64,000 nt of DNA from Paenibacillus sp. FSL M7-0420. Its GTDB lineage: Bacteria > Bacillota > Bacilli > Paenibacillales > Paenibacillaceae. The stretch is taken from assembly GCF_038002345.1 (NCBI RefSeq), contig NZ_JBBOCJ010000001.1:2046001-2110000 (forward strand), given 5' to 3'. Shown here piece by piece: positions 17,397-26,376 of the stretch. The stretch's first letter is position 1, and every line of letters starts with the position of its first letter. Both the position numbers and the translations under genes were made by a program. The notes beneath the pieces were generated by a model. The model was not told the DNA's origin. It did no database searches and saw only the letters and a list, made by a program, of their open reading frames with translations.

Positions 17397-18766
17397 AAGT
17401 CATCCCTCCTGCGGAATTTGCTGAGATACAGACAATGCTCCAGGATGTGCTCAATGGAAGCTTTGCCCTCAGCGCGCAGGGAGGGGTGGCGGAAGATAGA
17501 GCGTCCCGGTTTGGCATTGGCCTCGAACATCCAGATATCCTCATCCTGGTCAATGCCGAGGTCGAACCCGATCTCGCCGAGCAGATGGCGGTGCTGGATC
17601 TCCAAAGATTCTGCCAGCTTGACGGCAGTGGTCTTGGCGCGCTGGAGGACTTCATCTGATCTGGCCCCGAACACACGGCCGAGGGCCTGCTGCGGGGTCA
17701 ATAGCGCTCCGCCGTTCTTCAGATGAGTGGTGACACTGCCCCGTCCGGCTTTTTTGGCCCCGATTCCGACGACGACCCATTGATTGCTGCCGTTCTTGTG
17801 CATGTGGAAGCGGAAATCAATCGGGCAGTTGTCAATCTCAATAAGGCGGATACCCTGCTGGACCACATAGTTCTGCATGCTCTGCCCATGGCGTCCCCGC
17901 AGCATACGCATCAGGCTGTCGAAGCTGGTGAAGCGCAGCAGCACATTCTTGCCGTTCCTGCGGTACCGGGCGAAATACCCTTTCTTCGGCAGGTAGGTCA
18001 GGCGGTAGATGCCGTGTCCCAGGCTGCCGGCCGAGGGTTTGTAATAGACGAAGTGGTGACGGTCGAGCATATCCCGCATTTGTTCGGAGCTGGGGTTACT
18101 GTGCGTTTCAGGCACGAAGCGGTTCGCTGCCCCGTCATTCTCCAGCAGCCGGTAGACATCCGATTTGTTGAAGAAGCTCCAGTTGAAGTACGGAATCTTC
18201 TTGCGTCCGAAGCGCTCGCGCAGCTGGTTGATGTAAGGGGAGGTCTCAGCTCTGCGGCTGGGCAGGCGGTTATAGACTACATCCGGCAGGGGCACCAGCT
18301 TGCGCTCGAAGCGGCCGGTTGCCGTCAGGAAATATCCGTTGACCTGTTCCTGCTGCCAGTCGATATCGCGCGGCATGAAGGCGAAAATGTAGCATTTGTT
18401 GCTGCCTTCGCGCAGCAGCTGCTTGATGAAGCCGGTGCGGGAGCCGAAGGGCTGCGCAGCAGAAGAGGGTCCGTCTGAGAGCACACCGACCAGCGGTCCG
18501 AGCTGCACCTCGTCATTCTGCAGATTGCGCAGGTAGATGCCGCCGGACTTCGGGACCTTGATGGCGCTTTTGACGCCCGAGGCCAGGAAGAGGTGCTTGC
18601 CGGCACGCTTGATCGGTTTGATCGTGGCCGGAATGGCATCTTTTCCGAGGCGCAGGCGGATATTTTTCTTGCCGGATAATTTCAGGCTTCTCATCAGTTC
18701 ACCCGAGACATATACTACTCGATCAGGCTGCTTGGTGAAATGTACATTGCAAAAAGTGAGACCCAT
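17393..18766 (-). CDS. YheC/YheD-family ATP-grasp protein with N-terminal extension (copy 3)
   Basis: The 457-residue product starts at ATG right behind the preceding stop (TAAATG), with AAAGGAGG 8 bases upstream. An extra N-terminal domain of about 90 residues (LRLGKDAIPATI..., beta-rich) precedes the LGPLVGVLSD start of the shared core. Core motifs: VVYNRLPSRR, FFNKSDVYRLL, YYKPSAGSLGHGIYRL nucleotide loop, DFRFHMHKNGSNQWVVVG and FDLGIDQDEDIWMFEANAKP. The N-terminal domain also occurs in copy 5, so these two form a subtype, resembling the longer B. subtilis YheD. Confidence 0.88.
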   Translation of the reverse strand: MGLTFCNVHFTKQPDRVVYVSGELMRSLKLSGKKNIRLRLGKDAIPATIKPIKRAGKHLFLASGVKSAIKVPKSGGIYLRNLQNDEVQLGPLVGVLSDGPSSAAQPFGSRTGFIKQLLREGSNKCYIFAFMPRDIDWQQEQVNGYFLTATGRFERKLVPLPDVVYNRLPSRRAETSPYINQLRERFGRKKIPYFNWSFFNKSDVYRLLENDGAANRFVPETHSNPSSEQMRDMLDRHHFVYYKPSAGSLGHGIYRLTYLPKKGYFARYRRNGKNVLLRFTSFDSLMRMLRGRHGQSMQNYVVQQGIRLIEIDNCPIDFRFHMHKNGSNQWVVVGIGAKKAGRGSVTTHLKNGGALLTPQQALGRVFGARSDEVLQRAKTTAVKLAESLEIQHRHLLGEIGFDLGIDQDEDIWMFEANAKPGRSIFRHPSLRAEGKASIEHILEHCLYLSKFRRRDDL

Positions 18767-19945
18767 TTATGAATCCTCCTTTGGAACCATAGATATCATT
18801 CTCCCGTGTGAACGGAGCTGCCCGGGAGGCAGCTTGTGATGGCTGCTTGAGGTAAGCAGCAGATGGCGCGCATAGCGCAGCGGGTTCTCGGCGGCGAGTC
18901 TAGCAGCCCGGCGGTCGCCCGTCAGCCGGAACACCGTGCGCCCTGGCTTGGAATTGGCTTCCAGCAGATAGATTCTCCCTCCGGCATCGATGCCAAAATC
19001 CAGGCCCAGCTCTCCGAGTCTGCCGCAGGATTCTTCCAGCAGCGGAGGCAGGAGCGCAGACGCCAGGGTCAGCTCCTCCAGCAGGTCTCTTCCTCCCGCG
19101 CCGTATTCGTCCAGCAGGAAGGGGAGAGCAGGAACGGCCGTGCCTCCGCCGTGCAGATTGGAGGTCAGTGATCCCCGGGTGCCGAGCCGGACGGCCATGC
19201 CGGTCAGGGTCCAGGCACCCGTGCCGTTCTTCTGCATCAGAACACGTACATCGAACGGCTGTCCTCCGCTGCCGGTGAGATGCAGGTAAGGCTGTATGAT
19301 ATAGCGGTGCTGGCCGATGAAGCGGCCGATCCATTCCAGACCTTCGTCCAGCGTACCGAAAACATATTGAAAAGGTTTGTTATCCCGGTCTCTGCCCCGC
19401 ACCTTCACTCCGCCGCCTTCGCTTCTGCCGAGCAGTACGGCGTGCAGGGTGCGCTTGCCGTGGGAGCCGGTCCGGGGCTTCAGAAAGACGCCGTATTCCC
19501 TTCCGGCGAGCATATTGCCAAGCGCTTCGCGGTTGCTGTATAGCTCAGTTTCCGGCAGCAGGGGGGCGGCAGCGGGGCTGCGCCGCAGAATCTCGTAGAC
19601 TCCCCATTTATCAGGAAGCCCGCGTGACCAGGGCAGACAGCGGGTCAATACAGACAGGGCAGCCGCTGCTGCTCTTTTCTCCTCCGGTGTCCGGTAGAAG
19701 CAGCGGTTATAGAGAATGTCGGGCGCCGGAGCCTGCACAGGCTCCCATTGTCCGTTCTGCCACTCATATCCGCGGACATAGGAGCCGTCTGCAGCCACAC
19801 CCTCCGGATGAAAGATCAGGACCTTCAACTCATACAGCGGGGCCGCACGGCAGAGATGACTGCAGAACTCCGGCTCTGCGATGGGAGGAATCCCGTGGCG
19901 ACGGCCTGTCATAATGCCAAGGAACCCCATTGCTGTTGTGGTCAT
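18767..19945 (-). CDS. YheC/YheD-family ATP-grasp protein (copy 4)
   Basis: The 392-residue product starts at ATG 5 bases after AAGGAGG. It has the short form without the beta-rich extension. Motifs: DILYNRCFYRTPEEK, LPDKWGVYEIL, FLKPRTGSHGKRTLHAVL (nucleotide loop; GxxGK variant), FDVRVLMQKNGTGAWTLTGM, TSNLHGGG, and LDFGIDAGGRIYLLEANSKPG. The basic Ser/His-rich C-terminus (LLTSSSHHKLPPGQLRSHGR) is unlike the other copies. Next gene starts directly after its stop. Confidence 0.88.
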   Translation of the reverse strand: MTTTAMGFLGIMTGRRHGIPPIAEPEFCSHLCRAAPLYELKVLIFHPEGVAADGSYVRGYEWQNGQWEPVQAPAPDILYNRCFYRTPEEKRAAAAALSVLTRCLPWSRGLPDKWGVYEILRRSPAAAPLLPETELYSNREALGNMLAGREYGVFLKPRTGSHGKRTLHAVLLGRSEGGGVKVRGRDRDNKPFQYVFGTLDEGLEWIGRFIGQHRYIIQPYLHLTGSGGQPFDVRVLMQKNGTGAWTLTGMAVRLGTRGSLTSNLHGGGTAVPALPFLLDEYGAGGRDLLEELTLASALLPPLLEESCGRLGELGLDFGIDAGGRIYLLEANSKPGRTVFRLTGDRRAARLAAENPLRYARHLLLTSSSHHKLPPGQLRSHGRMISMVPKEDS

Positions 19946-19955
19946 GATGTCCTCC

Positions 19956-21323
19956 TTATAACCCGGCCAGATAACGGCAGTATAGAATCATTTGTTTGAC
20001 TGAGGGTCTGATTTTCTGATCATTCAGGGGGGTGTTGTCGTTCTTGGACGGCTTGGAGTTGACCTCCAGCAGCCAGATCCGGCCGGATTGGTCAAGTGCG
20101 AGGTCGATGCCGAGTTCCCCGAAATGGGCGGGAATGTAGGTCTCAACCCCTCTTGCAATGGCCAGCGCTGCTCTGGGCAGCTGAATCTGGGTGCTCTCTT
20201 TGACACCGGCCGGAAGACTGCTTTTGCTGACGGCCTCCTTGACTGTACTGAGCGTACCGCCACGGGCAAGATTGGATACGAAATGATTACTTCCGGCGGT
20301 CCGGGCCACGATGGAGGTGACGCCCCATTTGCCGGTGCCGTTCTTCTGTACCAGTGCCCGGAAATCGACCGGCCGCCGTCCAAGCTCCATCAGGGAGAGA
20401 CCCTGCTGGATCTGGAAGCGGGTGGTTTTCATCTTGGGGGCAATGGACTGAAATAGCTTCGCCAGGCTGGAATAGCTCTGCTTGCGTGTACCCATCGGAG
20501 TGGTGGACAGCAGCCGGTAGCCGCCGCCTTCCTCCTTGGAAATGCGCAGAATGCCCTTGCCCAGGCTGCCGCGTACCGGCTTCAGGAACACGCTGGGGTA
20601 GCTGCTGCACATTTTTTTGAGTATGGCGAAGCCGTTCAGGGCATGCGATTCGGGCAAGTACCGCTGCAGGGCGGGGTCTAGAGCCAGCGCCTCGAATACC
20701 TCCGTCTTGTCTAGGAACTTTTCGTTGAAGAAGTGAGTTCCGTAGCGGGATTTTACATCTGCCAAAAAATGCTGTACGCTAGGTTTATTCTCTACCTTTC
20801 GCGTGGTCAGCCGATTGTTGATCACATCGGCAACAGGAAGACTCAGCTTCCGCCAGCCCTCATCGTAGACCCAGCCCTGGATGGTAGTGGTGCGTGATTC
20901 CAGCGCTTCCGGGGTGAAGAAATAGACATAAGCGCCTTGTGCATGGCAGGCATGAGTCAGCTCCCGGCAGAACATGGTGATCTGGCCGAAGACCCGCTCC
21001 GGCTGTTCGGGATGGTCCCGGCTCACCAGGACGCCAATCATCGGCCCCAGACGCAGAATGCGGCTGCCGGTGCTGTAGGAAGCGTTAAGCGTCAAGCGCT
21101 GTCTTAAGCCAAGCCGCCGGGCGAGTGCCTCGCTAACGCGCAGACTGTCGGATTTGGGAACAGGAATTACGGTAACCTCCTGCCGGAAAGAGCCGAAGTT
21201 CAGCTGAATGGTTCCGTGCGCCGGTATTTTGAGCCTCTTCATGGATTTGTCGCCTAGCATTACAGCATTTTCCTGCAGGATGCCCGAGTGGACCGTTTGA
21301 ACCGGGATCTTTAGCTTAGACAT
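19956..21323 (-). CDS. YheC/YheD-family ATP-grasp protein with N-terminal extension (copy 5, first gene of the cluster)
   Basis: I chose the ATG at 21323 (MSKLKIPVQ...) because GGAAGGAGA precedes it; this gives 455 residues. A beta-rich N-terminal domain (about 1-95) is followed by LGPMIGVLVSRDHPEQPERVF and the ATP-grasp core: FLKPVRGSLGKGILRISK nucleotide loop, DFRALVQKNGTGKWGVTS, and IDLALDQSGRIWLLEVNSKPSK. It is the most upstream gene of the reverse-strand cluster. The five copies differ most in the nucleotide-loop and C-terminal regions, which suggests they make related but not identical ligations. Confidence 0.88.
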   Translation of the reverse strand: MSKLKIPVQTVHSGILQENAVMLGDKSMKRLKIPAHGTIQLNFGSFRQEVTVIPVPKSDSLRVSEALARRLGLRQRLTLNASYSTGSRILRLGPMIGVLVSRDHPEQPERVFGQITMFCRELTHACHAQGAYVYFFTPEALESRTTTIQGWVYDEGWRKLSLPVADVINNRLTTRKVENKPSVQHFLADVKSRYGTHFFNEKFLDKTEVFEALALDPALQRYLPESHALNGFAILKKMCSSYPSVFLKPVRGSLGKGILRISKEEGGGYRLLSTTPMGTRKQSYSSLAKLFQSIAPKMKTTRFQIQQGLSLMELGRRPVDFRALVQKNGTGKWGVTSIVARTAGSNHFVSNLARGGTLSTVKEAVSKSSLPAGVKESTQIQLPRAALAIARGVETYIPAHFGELGIDLALDQSGRIWLLEVNSKPSKNDNTPLNDQKIRPSVKQMILYCRYLAGL

Positions 21324-21676
21324 CGTGAATCTCCTTCCGGTAGGCAAGCATGGTGCCGGCAATATGAATCTTGAGGGTTACATATCATTCATCATATGGA
21401 GACATCTGACCCTTGGTGATTGACCTATTCCCGAAAAAGCCGTGCCGGGCGGATTAATATCGCCGGCATCCAGGGGGCTGGCAGGCGCGCCCTGGACCGG
21501 AGGGCGGGAGCACAGAAGGAAGTAGGCTTGCCTGGTTGGAACTTGCGCGGCTGTCAAATTTGGGCGCAGACAGCCCCTGGGCTGGCTGCTGAACAGGCAT
21601 AGATCCGCTGCCTGCTGAATGAGCGGGGGCTTTGGAAGCGAAGCAGAGACGAACATTATTTGGAGGAGGAAATAGA
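21324..21676. other. Intergenic region between the divergent YheC/D cluster and yheA
   Basis: No gene is supported here. A CATATGAT on the minus strand near 21393-21400 resembles a mother-cell sigma -10 box, but no matching -35 box at a proper distance was found. The yheA ribosome binding site (GGAGGAGG) lies at the end. Confidence 0.4.
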
Positions 21677-22018
21677 ATGAACGTGATTGACAAGGCGCAT
21701 GAATTGGCGCGTGCCATTAAAGACAGCAGTGAGGTATCTGATATTACCAGTGCAATGAAGGTGATCGAAGCAGATCCGGAGAGCAAGGCGATGCTCGACA
21801 ACTTCCGCCAGAGCCAGATTGAGCTGCAGCAGCGGATGATGAGCGGGGACATGCCTCCACAGGAGGACATGGAGAAGATGGAGAAGCTCTTTGAGGTGCT
21901 TAACCTGAACCTGGGCATCCGCCGTCTGTTCGACGCAGAACGCCGCCTCAGTGTAGTCATCGAAGATGTGAACAAAATCATCACAGACAGCCTGTCCCAA
22001 ATGTACGGCGCACAATAA
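21677..22018 (+). CDS. yheA: YlbF/YheA (UPF0342) family protein
   Basis: ATG 21677 follows GGAGGAGGAAATAGA. The 113-residue product is all-helical and highly charged, with the YheA pattern: VIDKAHELARAIKDS near the start, ADPESKAMLDNFR in the centre and RRLSVVIEDVNKIITDS at the end. YlbF/YmcA-type proteins in Bacilli partner with RNA-processing factors; YheA itself has no firm role. Its position beside the YheC/D genes repeats the yheA-yheB-yheC-yheD neighbourhood of B. subtilis, although yheB is missing here. Transcription is divergent from the cluster. Confidence 0.88.
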   Translation: MNVIDKAHELARAIKDSSEVSDITSAMKVIEADPESKAMLDNFRQSQIELQQRMMSGDMPPQEDMEKMEKLFEVLNLNLGIRRLFDAERRLSVVIEDVNKIITDSLSQMYGAQ

Positions 22019-22055
22019 GCACCGGCAGCGCATCGGGGATACTCTCTGATACAGA

Positions 22056-22099
22056 AAAAGGGTGATTTCAGGGCCATACGGCTCTGGAATCACCCTTTT
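22056..22099. terminator. Bidirectional terminator between yheA and the convergent gene
   Basis: AAAAGGGTGATT pairs with AATCACCCTTTT, and the stem continues with CAG/CTG and GGCC/GGCT pairs to an ATAC loop. A-run and T-run flank both sides, so it can serve both genes. Confidence 0.85.
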
Positions 22100-22111
22100 A
22101 TTAACACTTCG

Positions 22112-22693
22112 TTAATCCTGCTTGCCCTCTACCAGACACAGTAGAATAGTAGCGGCCATCCCGAGACGGCGGTCCAGCTTGCCGTGGGTGTCCTTTGAGA
22201 AATCGGCAGTGATTTTGGTGACAAACGGGTTGAAGCTGTACCGGAAGGCAGGAATCACCATTCCCCCGATCTCCAAGTTATATTTCAGCGGAATGATGGC
22301 AACCGCACGGCGCAGCAAAGCGAGCAAGGCGTTATCCTCCTTAATGGTGCCTATCTCGTTATCCTGCGTGTCCAGGATGGCCCATTCGTCCTTGATGAGA
22401 GACTTCAGGCCTTTGCGGCGGAGTGCGCCCACCGTTTCACCGGTCTCCATATCATACACATCATAGGTTGAGCTGATATCAAGAATCTTGCGCGCTTTGA
22501 TCCGCAGCAGCTCCCTCCCCATTGTCTCGTCTGGGTACAGCGTAATGTCCTCCCTCAGCCGGAACGCTTTCATTTCCGAGAACAGCAGCAGCTCCCCCGA
22601 ATCACCCAAGATATGTAGCTTTCCGCCCGGCGCAGAGAATATTTTTTTGCGGGCGATGTACCGGGTCTGGTTATAAATGGGATTCAAGATCAT
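22112..22693 (-). CDS. LURP-one/scramblase-like beta-barrel protein
   Basis: The 193-residue product starts at ATG (or a TTG two codons in) right behind AAAGGAGTGA. Its ordered strands with repeated 'G.I..' turns and a hydrophobic C-terminal helix (LGMAATILLCLVE) resemble the LURP-one-related/Tubby-like fold. Landmarks are KILDISSTYDVYDMETGETVG and LKSLIKDEWAILD in the centre. This fold is often membrane-associated, but its role in Bacilli is unknown to me. The gene is convergent with yheA. Confidence 0.6.
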   Translation of the reverse strand: MILNPIYNQTRYIARKKIFSAPGGKLHILGDSGELLLFSEMKAFRLREDITLYPDETMGRELLRIKARKILDISSTYDVYDMETGETVGALRRKGLKSLIKDEWAILDTQDNEIGTIKEDNALLALLRRAVAIIPLKYNLEIGGMVIPAFRYSFNPFVTKITADFSKDTHGKLDRRLGMAATILLCLVEGKQD

Positions 22694-22871
22694 TCACTCC
22701 TTTGCTATATAACATCTCATACCCGAGCCATGCAGGATAGAATCTGCTAACAAGGTGTGATCAGCCTGCTGAAAAATTACGCAGCTTGTCTCATATTTCA
22801 GGCCGCAGGTTCATAGAATAGAGATATAGATTCATTCTAACAATCCTGTAGAGCGAAGGAGCGGTCCTGCA

Positions 22872-23156
22872 ATGAGAAAAAGAAGTAAATTCAAACATTC
22901 CGTGTATCTGCTGGTTGCCCTGGCCATGCTGTTATACGCGCTGCCGAAGCTGTCTTTTCAGAATGGTTCCGGCTGGGTGCTGGGCTTCGGTCTTGTCTGG
23001 TGTGTCTTCGCGTTCCTGGTTATTGCCTCACATCTGCATTTTATTATCGGAGTGGATGAAGAGAAGCAGAAGCGCCTGGATGCCGTCCGCAAGGCCAAGC
23101 TTGCACAGTGGCAGGGCCAGTGGAACGAAGAAGGCCGGGTATCGCAGAGATCATAG
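22872..23156 (+). CDS. Small two-TM membrane protein (94 aa), unrecognised
   Basis: ATG follows GCGAAGGAGCGGTCCTGCA. Two hydrophobic segments (about 10-26 and 33-58) are joined by a short loop, followed by a charged cytoplasmic tail (DEEKQKRLDAVRKAKLAQW). No family recognised. It sits upstream of ytoI, 307 bases away. It is not YtpI, which is encoded at 24947-25249. Confidence 0.6.
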   Translation: MRKRSKFKHSVYLLVALAMLLYALPKLSFQNGSGWVLGFGLVWCVFAFLVIASHLHFIIGVDEEKQKRLDAVRKAKLAQWQGQWNEEGRVSQRS

Positions 23157-23392
23157 TTCCGGGATTAAGCTAACGGTGCAAAAGTACCCCCTGTTTGCCT
23201 GTGCGGCGGACTGGGGGTTACCTGTGCATGCCACTCCTGCCGGAAGTAAGGTGTGCGGTGTTATATATATATTCCCGGCTGTACTCATTGATGTCAATCC
23301 TGGGAAGGCCCGTTCTTTCCGCATATCTCCCATACATTTATAGCTGCTTGTCATAGAGCTGTCATAACTTTTGAAAGATACAGTGTAACCTG

Positions 23393-23422
23393 TTGTACTC
23401 CGGTGTGCCCAGCATGTATAAT
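23393..23422 (+). promoter_or_regulatory. Sigma-A-type promoter of ytoI
   Basis: TTGTAC (-35) and TATAAT (-10) are 18 bases apart, about 40 bases before the ytoI start. The 300-base stretch 23157-23463 holds no other supported feature except a weak GC-rich inverted repeat near 23186-23221. Confidence 0.65.
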
Positions 23423-23463
23423 GGGTACAGAATAGTACAGATCGGGGTATGGGGGTGTAACAG

Positions 23464-24798
23464 TTGGAAGGTCAAGGCGATAATATCACAAAGCATGAAC
23501 AACTGCTGCAGCACATTGAAAGTCTGAAGGTGGGAACCAAGATCTCCGTCCGCAAGCTGGCGAAGGAGATGGGGGTCAGCGAAGGTACGGCTTACCGTGC
23601 AGTGAAGGAAGCGGAGAACCTGGGAATCGTCATCACCAAGGAACGGATTGGCACGGTCCGGGTGGAGAAGAAGCCGCGCAATATTTCCGAACAGCTTACC
23701 TTCGCGGATGTGGTGGATATCGTCGAGGGGCATGTGCTTGGCGGAGCAGAGGGGCTGAACAAGCATCTTCATAAATATGTGATCGGTGCGATGAAGGTCG
23801 ATGCCATGATTCGGTACATCGATGCGGACAGTCTGCTGATCGTAGGGAACCGCGATGATGTGCACTCGCTTGCACTGGAGCAGGGGGCAGGCGTCCTTGT
23901 AACGGGGGGCTTCGGCACCAGCCGCGAGGTCAAAGCGCTGGCTGATGCGCTGGACCTGCCGGTCATCTCGTCCAGGCATGATACATTTACGGTGGCTTCG
24001 ATGATTAACCGCGCGATCTTTGACCGGCTGATCAAGAAGAAGATTATGCTGGTCGAGGATATCGTGGAGGGCAAGCTGCGCCTGAATACACTCAAAATCT
24101 CCAGCACCGTAGGAGAGCTGCGTGAACTGTCGCAGGCCAGCGGCGAGCAGCGGTTCCCGGTCACGGATGAGTGGAACCGGGTCATCGGGATAATAGGCCG
24201 GCGTGATGTGGAGGATCTCAGCGAAGGGCAAATTATTGAAAAGGCGATGGTGCGCAGTCCGGTCACCGCTGCACTCCAGACCTCGCTGGCTTCGGCGGCG
24301 CAGATTATGATGTGGGAGGGGATCGATTTTCTGCCCATTGTGGACCGCAACCGCAAGCTGGTAGGGTCGGTCACCCGGCGTGAAGTGTTGCAGAGCCTGC
24401 GCGACGCCAGCAATCAGCCGCAGCTTGGAGAGACGTTCGATCATCTGATCTGGAACGGGTTCGCGGATGAGCGGGATGAGGAGGGAAGATTATTCTTCCA
24501 CGGCTTCATTACCCCGCAGATGGCAACTGATCTGGGGACGATCTCGGAAGGGGTTCTGTCCACCCTGATGACCCTGTCCGCCTTCAAAGCAGCCAAGGAC
24601 ATCACCGGGAACGACTATGTACTGGACAATATGTCCACCTATTTCATCCGTCCGGTACAGATCGAGCATTCCATCACCGTCATGCCGAAGCTGCTGGAGA
24701 TCAGCCGCCGCACCTGCAAGCTGGAGATCGAGATCAGCTATATGGATACCATTGTAGCCAAGGCTGTTCTGATGCTCCAGTCGATTGACCATGGGTAG
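23464..24798 (+). CDS. ytoI: DRTGG-CBS-hotdog regulatory protein YtoI
   Basis: TTG start behind a GGGGGTG site. The 444-residue product has four parts: an N-terminal winged helix (KISVRKLAKEMGVSEGTAYRAVKEAE, only landmarks given: LAKEMGVSEG), a DRTGG-type domain around 75-185 (GAMKVDAMIRYID.. and LVTGGFGTSREV), two CBS motifs (about 195-310), and a C-terminal thioesterase-like hotdog fold (330-440). B. subtilis YtoI has the same order, near dnaE. CBS domains bind adenine nucleotides, so a ligand-sensing regulatory role is likely; the target is unknown. Confidence 0.88.
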   Translation: MEGQGDNITKHEQLLQHIESLKVGTKISVRKLAKEMGVSEGTAYRAVKEAENLGIVITKERIGTVRVEKKPRNISEQLTFADVVDIVEGHVLGGAEGLNKHLHKYVIGAMKVDAMIRYIDADSLLIVGNRDDVHSLALEQGAGVLVTGGFGTSREVKALADALDLPVISSRHDTFTVASMINRAIFDRLIKKKIMLVEDIVEGKLRLNTLKISSTVGELRELSQASGEQRFPVTDEWNRVIGIIGRRDVEDLSEGQIIEKAMVRSPVTAALQTSLASAAQIMMWEGIDFLPIVDRNRKLVGSVTRREVLQSLRDASNQPQLGETFDHLIWNGFADERDEEGRLFFHGFITPQMATDLGTISEGVLSTLMTLSAFKAAKDITGNDYVLDNMSTYFIRPVQIEHSITVMPKLLEISRRTCKLEIEISYMDTIVAKAVLMLQSIDHG

Positions 24799-24946
24799 CG
24801 GGATAAGCGGGTAATGCTGGGTGAATAACGATGAGAGTGACGATGAACGAGGATTCATTTTCGGAAAAATATTAATTAGACCAGGGCTGTCCTGCAGGCG
24901 ATCAGGAGGGGCAACTGGTCTATTTGTATGGGCGGCGGCTGAACCC

Positions 24947-25249
24947 TCAGCTTCCGCTGCGCATCCGGCTGTAGTAGCTGAAGCTGCGCAGTCCCGAGAA
25001 GATATTGAACAGGCCCAGCAGCAGAAAAGCAGCCTCAATGACCACGTTAAGCGTCGAGCCGCGGAAGATGAACATCGACATGAGTGAAAGCGTGACCAGC
25101 ATTCCGCCCAGCAGCATATTCATGATCGAGCGTCTGGTGCCTTGTATGAGCGGGTCGGCGGTTCTGCGGGAAGAGATGCTGTACGCGGCGGCGCATACCA
25201 TGAAGATAACGAGCAGGGCAAACAGCAGATACTTAATGAACATAATCAT
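24947..25249 (-). CDS. ytpI: YtpI-family small membrane protein
   Basis: ATG behind AAAGGAGC. The 100-residue product has three hydrophobic stretches (residues 2-22, 45-65, 69-88) and a short charged tail. Its place after ytoI and before ytrI matches the Bacillus order, which is the main reason for the name. ytqI/nrnA, expected next in B. subtilis, is absent from this spot. Confidence 0.75.
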   Translation of the reverse strand: MIMFIKYLLFALLVIFMVCAAAYSISSRRTADPLIQGTRRSIMNMLLGGMLVTLSLMSMFIFRGSTLNVVIEAAFLLLGLFNIFSGLRSFSYYSRMRSGS

Positions 25250-25355
25250 GAACGGACAGCTCCTTTGTGGAAGACCGGGCAGTCAGCGTAGCCTCAGCCG
25301 GGCACTCTGTATCCTGTGATTGTGATTTGTCCACTATTGTATCATGATTTGCGCC

Positions 25356-25859
25356 TCAGCTGCGCTTATAAGGGCTGATTTCCACCCAGATTTGCAGCAC
25401 GCCCTCCATCACCAGCATGGTGCGGATTTTGACGGTGTATTCCTTCTCGCGGGCCAGATAGATTTTGCTGTCCAGCAGCAGGCGCGCCAGCTTGCCGTCG
25501 GAATCGATATCGAACATGCTGCGCCCGCGCAGCGGCTCCAGATCGCCCGACAGCTTGCTGAGGACCTCCTTGGCTATCACCGGGTCCAGTGTCGCCGTAT
25601 TGTCCTTGACCTTGCTGCCCTCGGTACGCACCTTAATCTCACGGATGACGGTGGAGGTGTTGTTGTATTTTTTGAGCGTCAGAATGTCTTTCCGGTTCTG
25701 TTCAATCTCCAGCCGTAGAGCCTGGTTATTGACCCAGAGTATGTTATAGCCCATATGATAAATGGCGTTGTACAGGGCGGCTCCCACAATCATCCCCAGC
25801 ACAAACACAGCAGCAATCTGCGAGAAACGGCGGTAGCGGTCAAACGGCGGAAGTCGCAT
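25356..25859 (-). CDS. ytrI: Sporulation membrane protein YtrI
   Basis: I chose the ATG at 25859 because AAGGGGTGA lies 8 bases upstream; a start ten codons earlier would place that site inside the gene. The 167-residue product has one N-terminal membrane segment (about residues 15-36) and a mostly external domain containing an alpha-beta part. YtrI and YtrH are made together in sporulating Bacillus cells and are needed for efficient sporulation. ytrH lies directly upstream (51 bases) in the same orientation. Confidence 0.85.
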   Translation of the reverse strand: MRLPPFDRYRRFSQIAAVFVLGMIVGAALYNAIYHMGYNILWVNNQALRLEIEQNRKDILTLKKYNNTSTVIREIKVRTEGSKVKDNTATLDPVIAKEVLSKLSGDLEPLRGRSMFDIDSDGKLARLLLDSKIYLAREKEYTVKIRTMLVMEGVLQIWVEISPYKRS

Positions 25860-25910
25860 GTATCTTTTCACCCCTTGATCTATAGGCATTTGGTTGGAGG
25901 CGTGATGGTT

Positions 25911-26231
25911 CTACTTGCCGCATACCCACTTGACCAGCTCGCTGCCCATATGAGCGCCCAGGAAGGCGAACACCAGATAGAGAATCTGCTTGATCGCCGG
26001 GGAGAGATTGCCTCCCAGCATATTGCTCTCAATGACCCGCATCGGGTCAATGGTTCCGCCTACAGCAGCAGCTAGTGCCCATATCTTAATCCGGTCTGCG
26101 ATTTCCACCATGGTATCGGTTGGCGGCTGAAGAGAGACGACGGCGCCGATTCCGCCCAGCATCGCTCCGCCCAGCACTATGCCGAAGGCGATGAAGAAGT
26201 CGAGGACGGCCTTGCTTAAGAAAATATCCAT
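25911..26231 (-). CDS. ytrH: Sporulation protein YtrH
   Basis: ATG behind AAGGAGGGAGC. The 106-residue product is hydrophobic with several membrane segments and Gly-rich patches (GIVLGGAMLGGIGAV). Its size, sequence and location between ytrI and the divergent dnaE gene match YtrH of Bacillus, a small membrane protein produced in the mother cell. ytrH-ytrI form an operon. Confidence 0.85.
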   Translation of the reverse strand: MDIFLSKAVLDFFIAFGIVLGGAMLGGIGAVVSLQPPTDTMVEIADRIKIWALAAAVGGTIDPMRVIESNMLGGNLSPAIKQILYLVFAFLGAHMGSELVKWVCGK

Positions 26232-26376
26232 AAAAAGCTCCCTCCTTAGATCAGGCGGCGGCCTGGCTTTTGCCTGTCCATATGCTCTTAATCCATTCTA
26301 TGGGCGGCTCCCCCTCTAATATGATAAAATAGTTTCATCTTATGTTTTGATTTGGAGCTGAAGGGAAGTGGGGAAT

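Noticed and set aside
14958..20456. Several plus-strand frames of 100-260 codons
   Set aside because: They mirror the YheC/YheD genes, which have ribosome sites, overlapping gene order and family motifs on the minus strand.
23362..24444. 360-codon minus-strand frame
   Set aside because: Antisense to ytoI, which has clear domains and ribosome site; the antisense protein has no recognisable feature.
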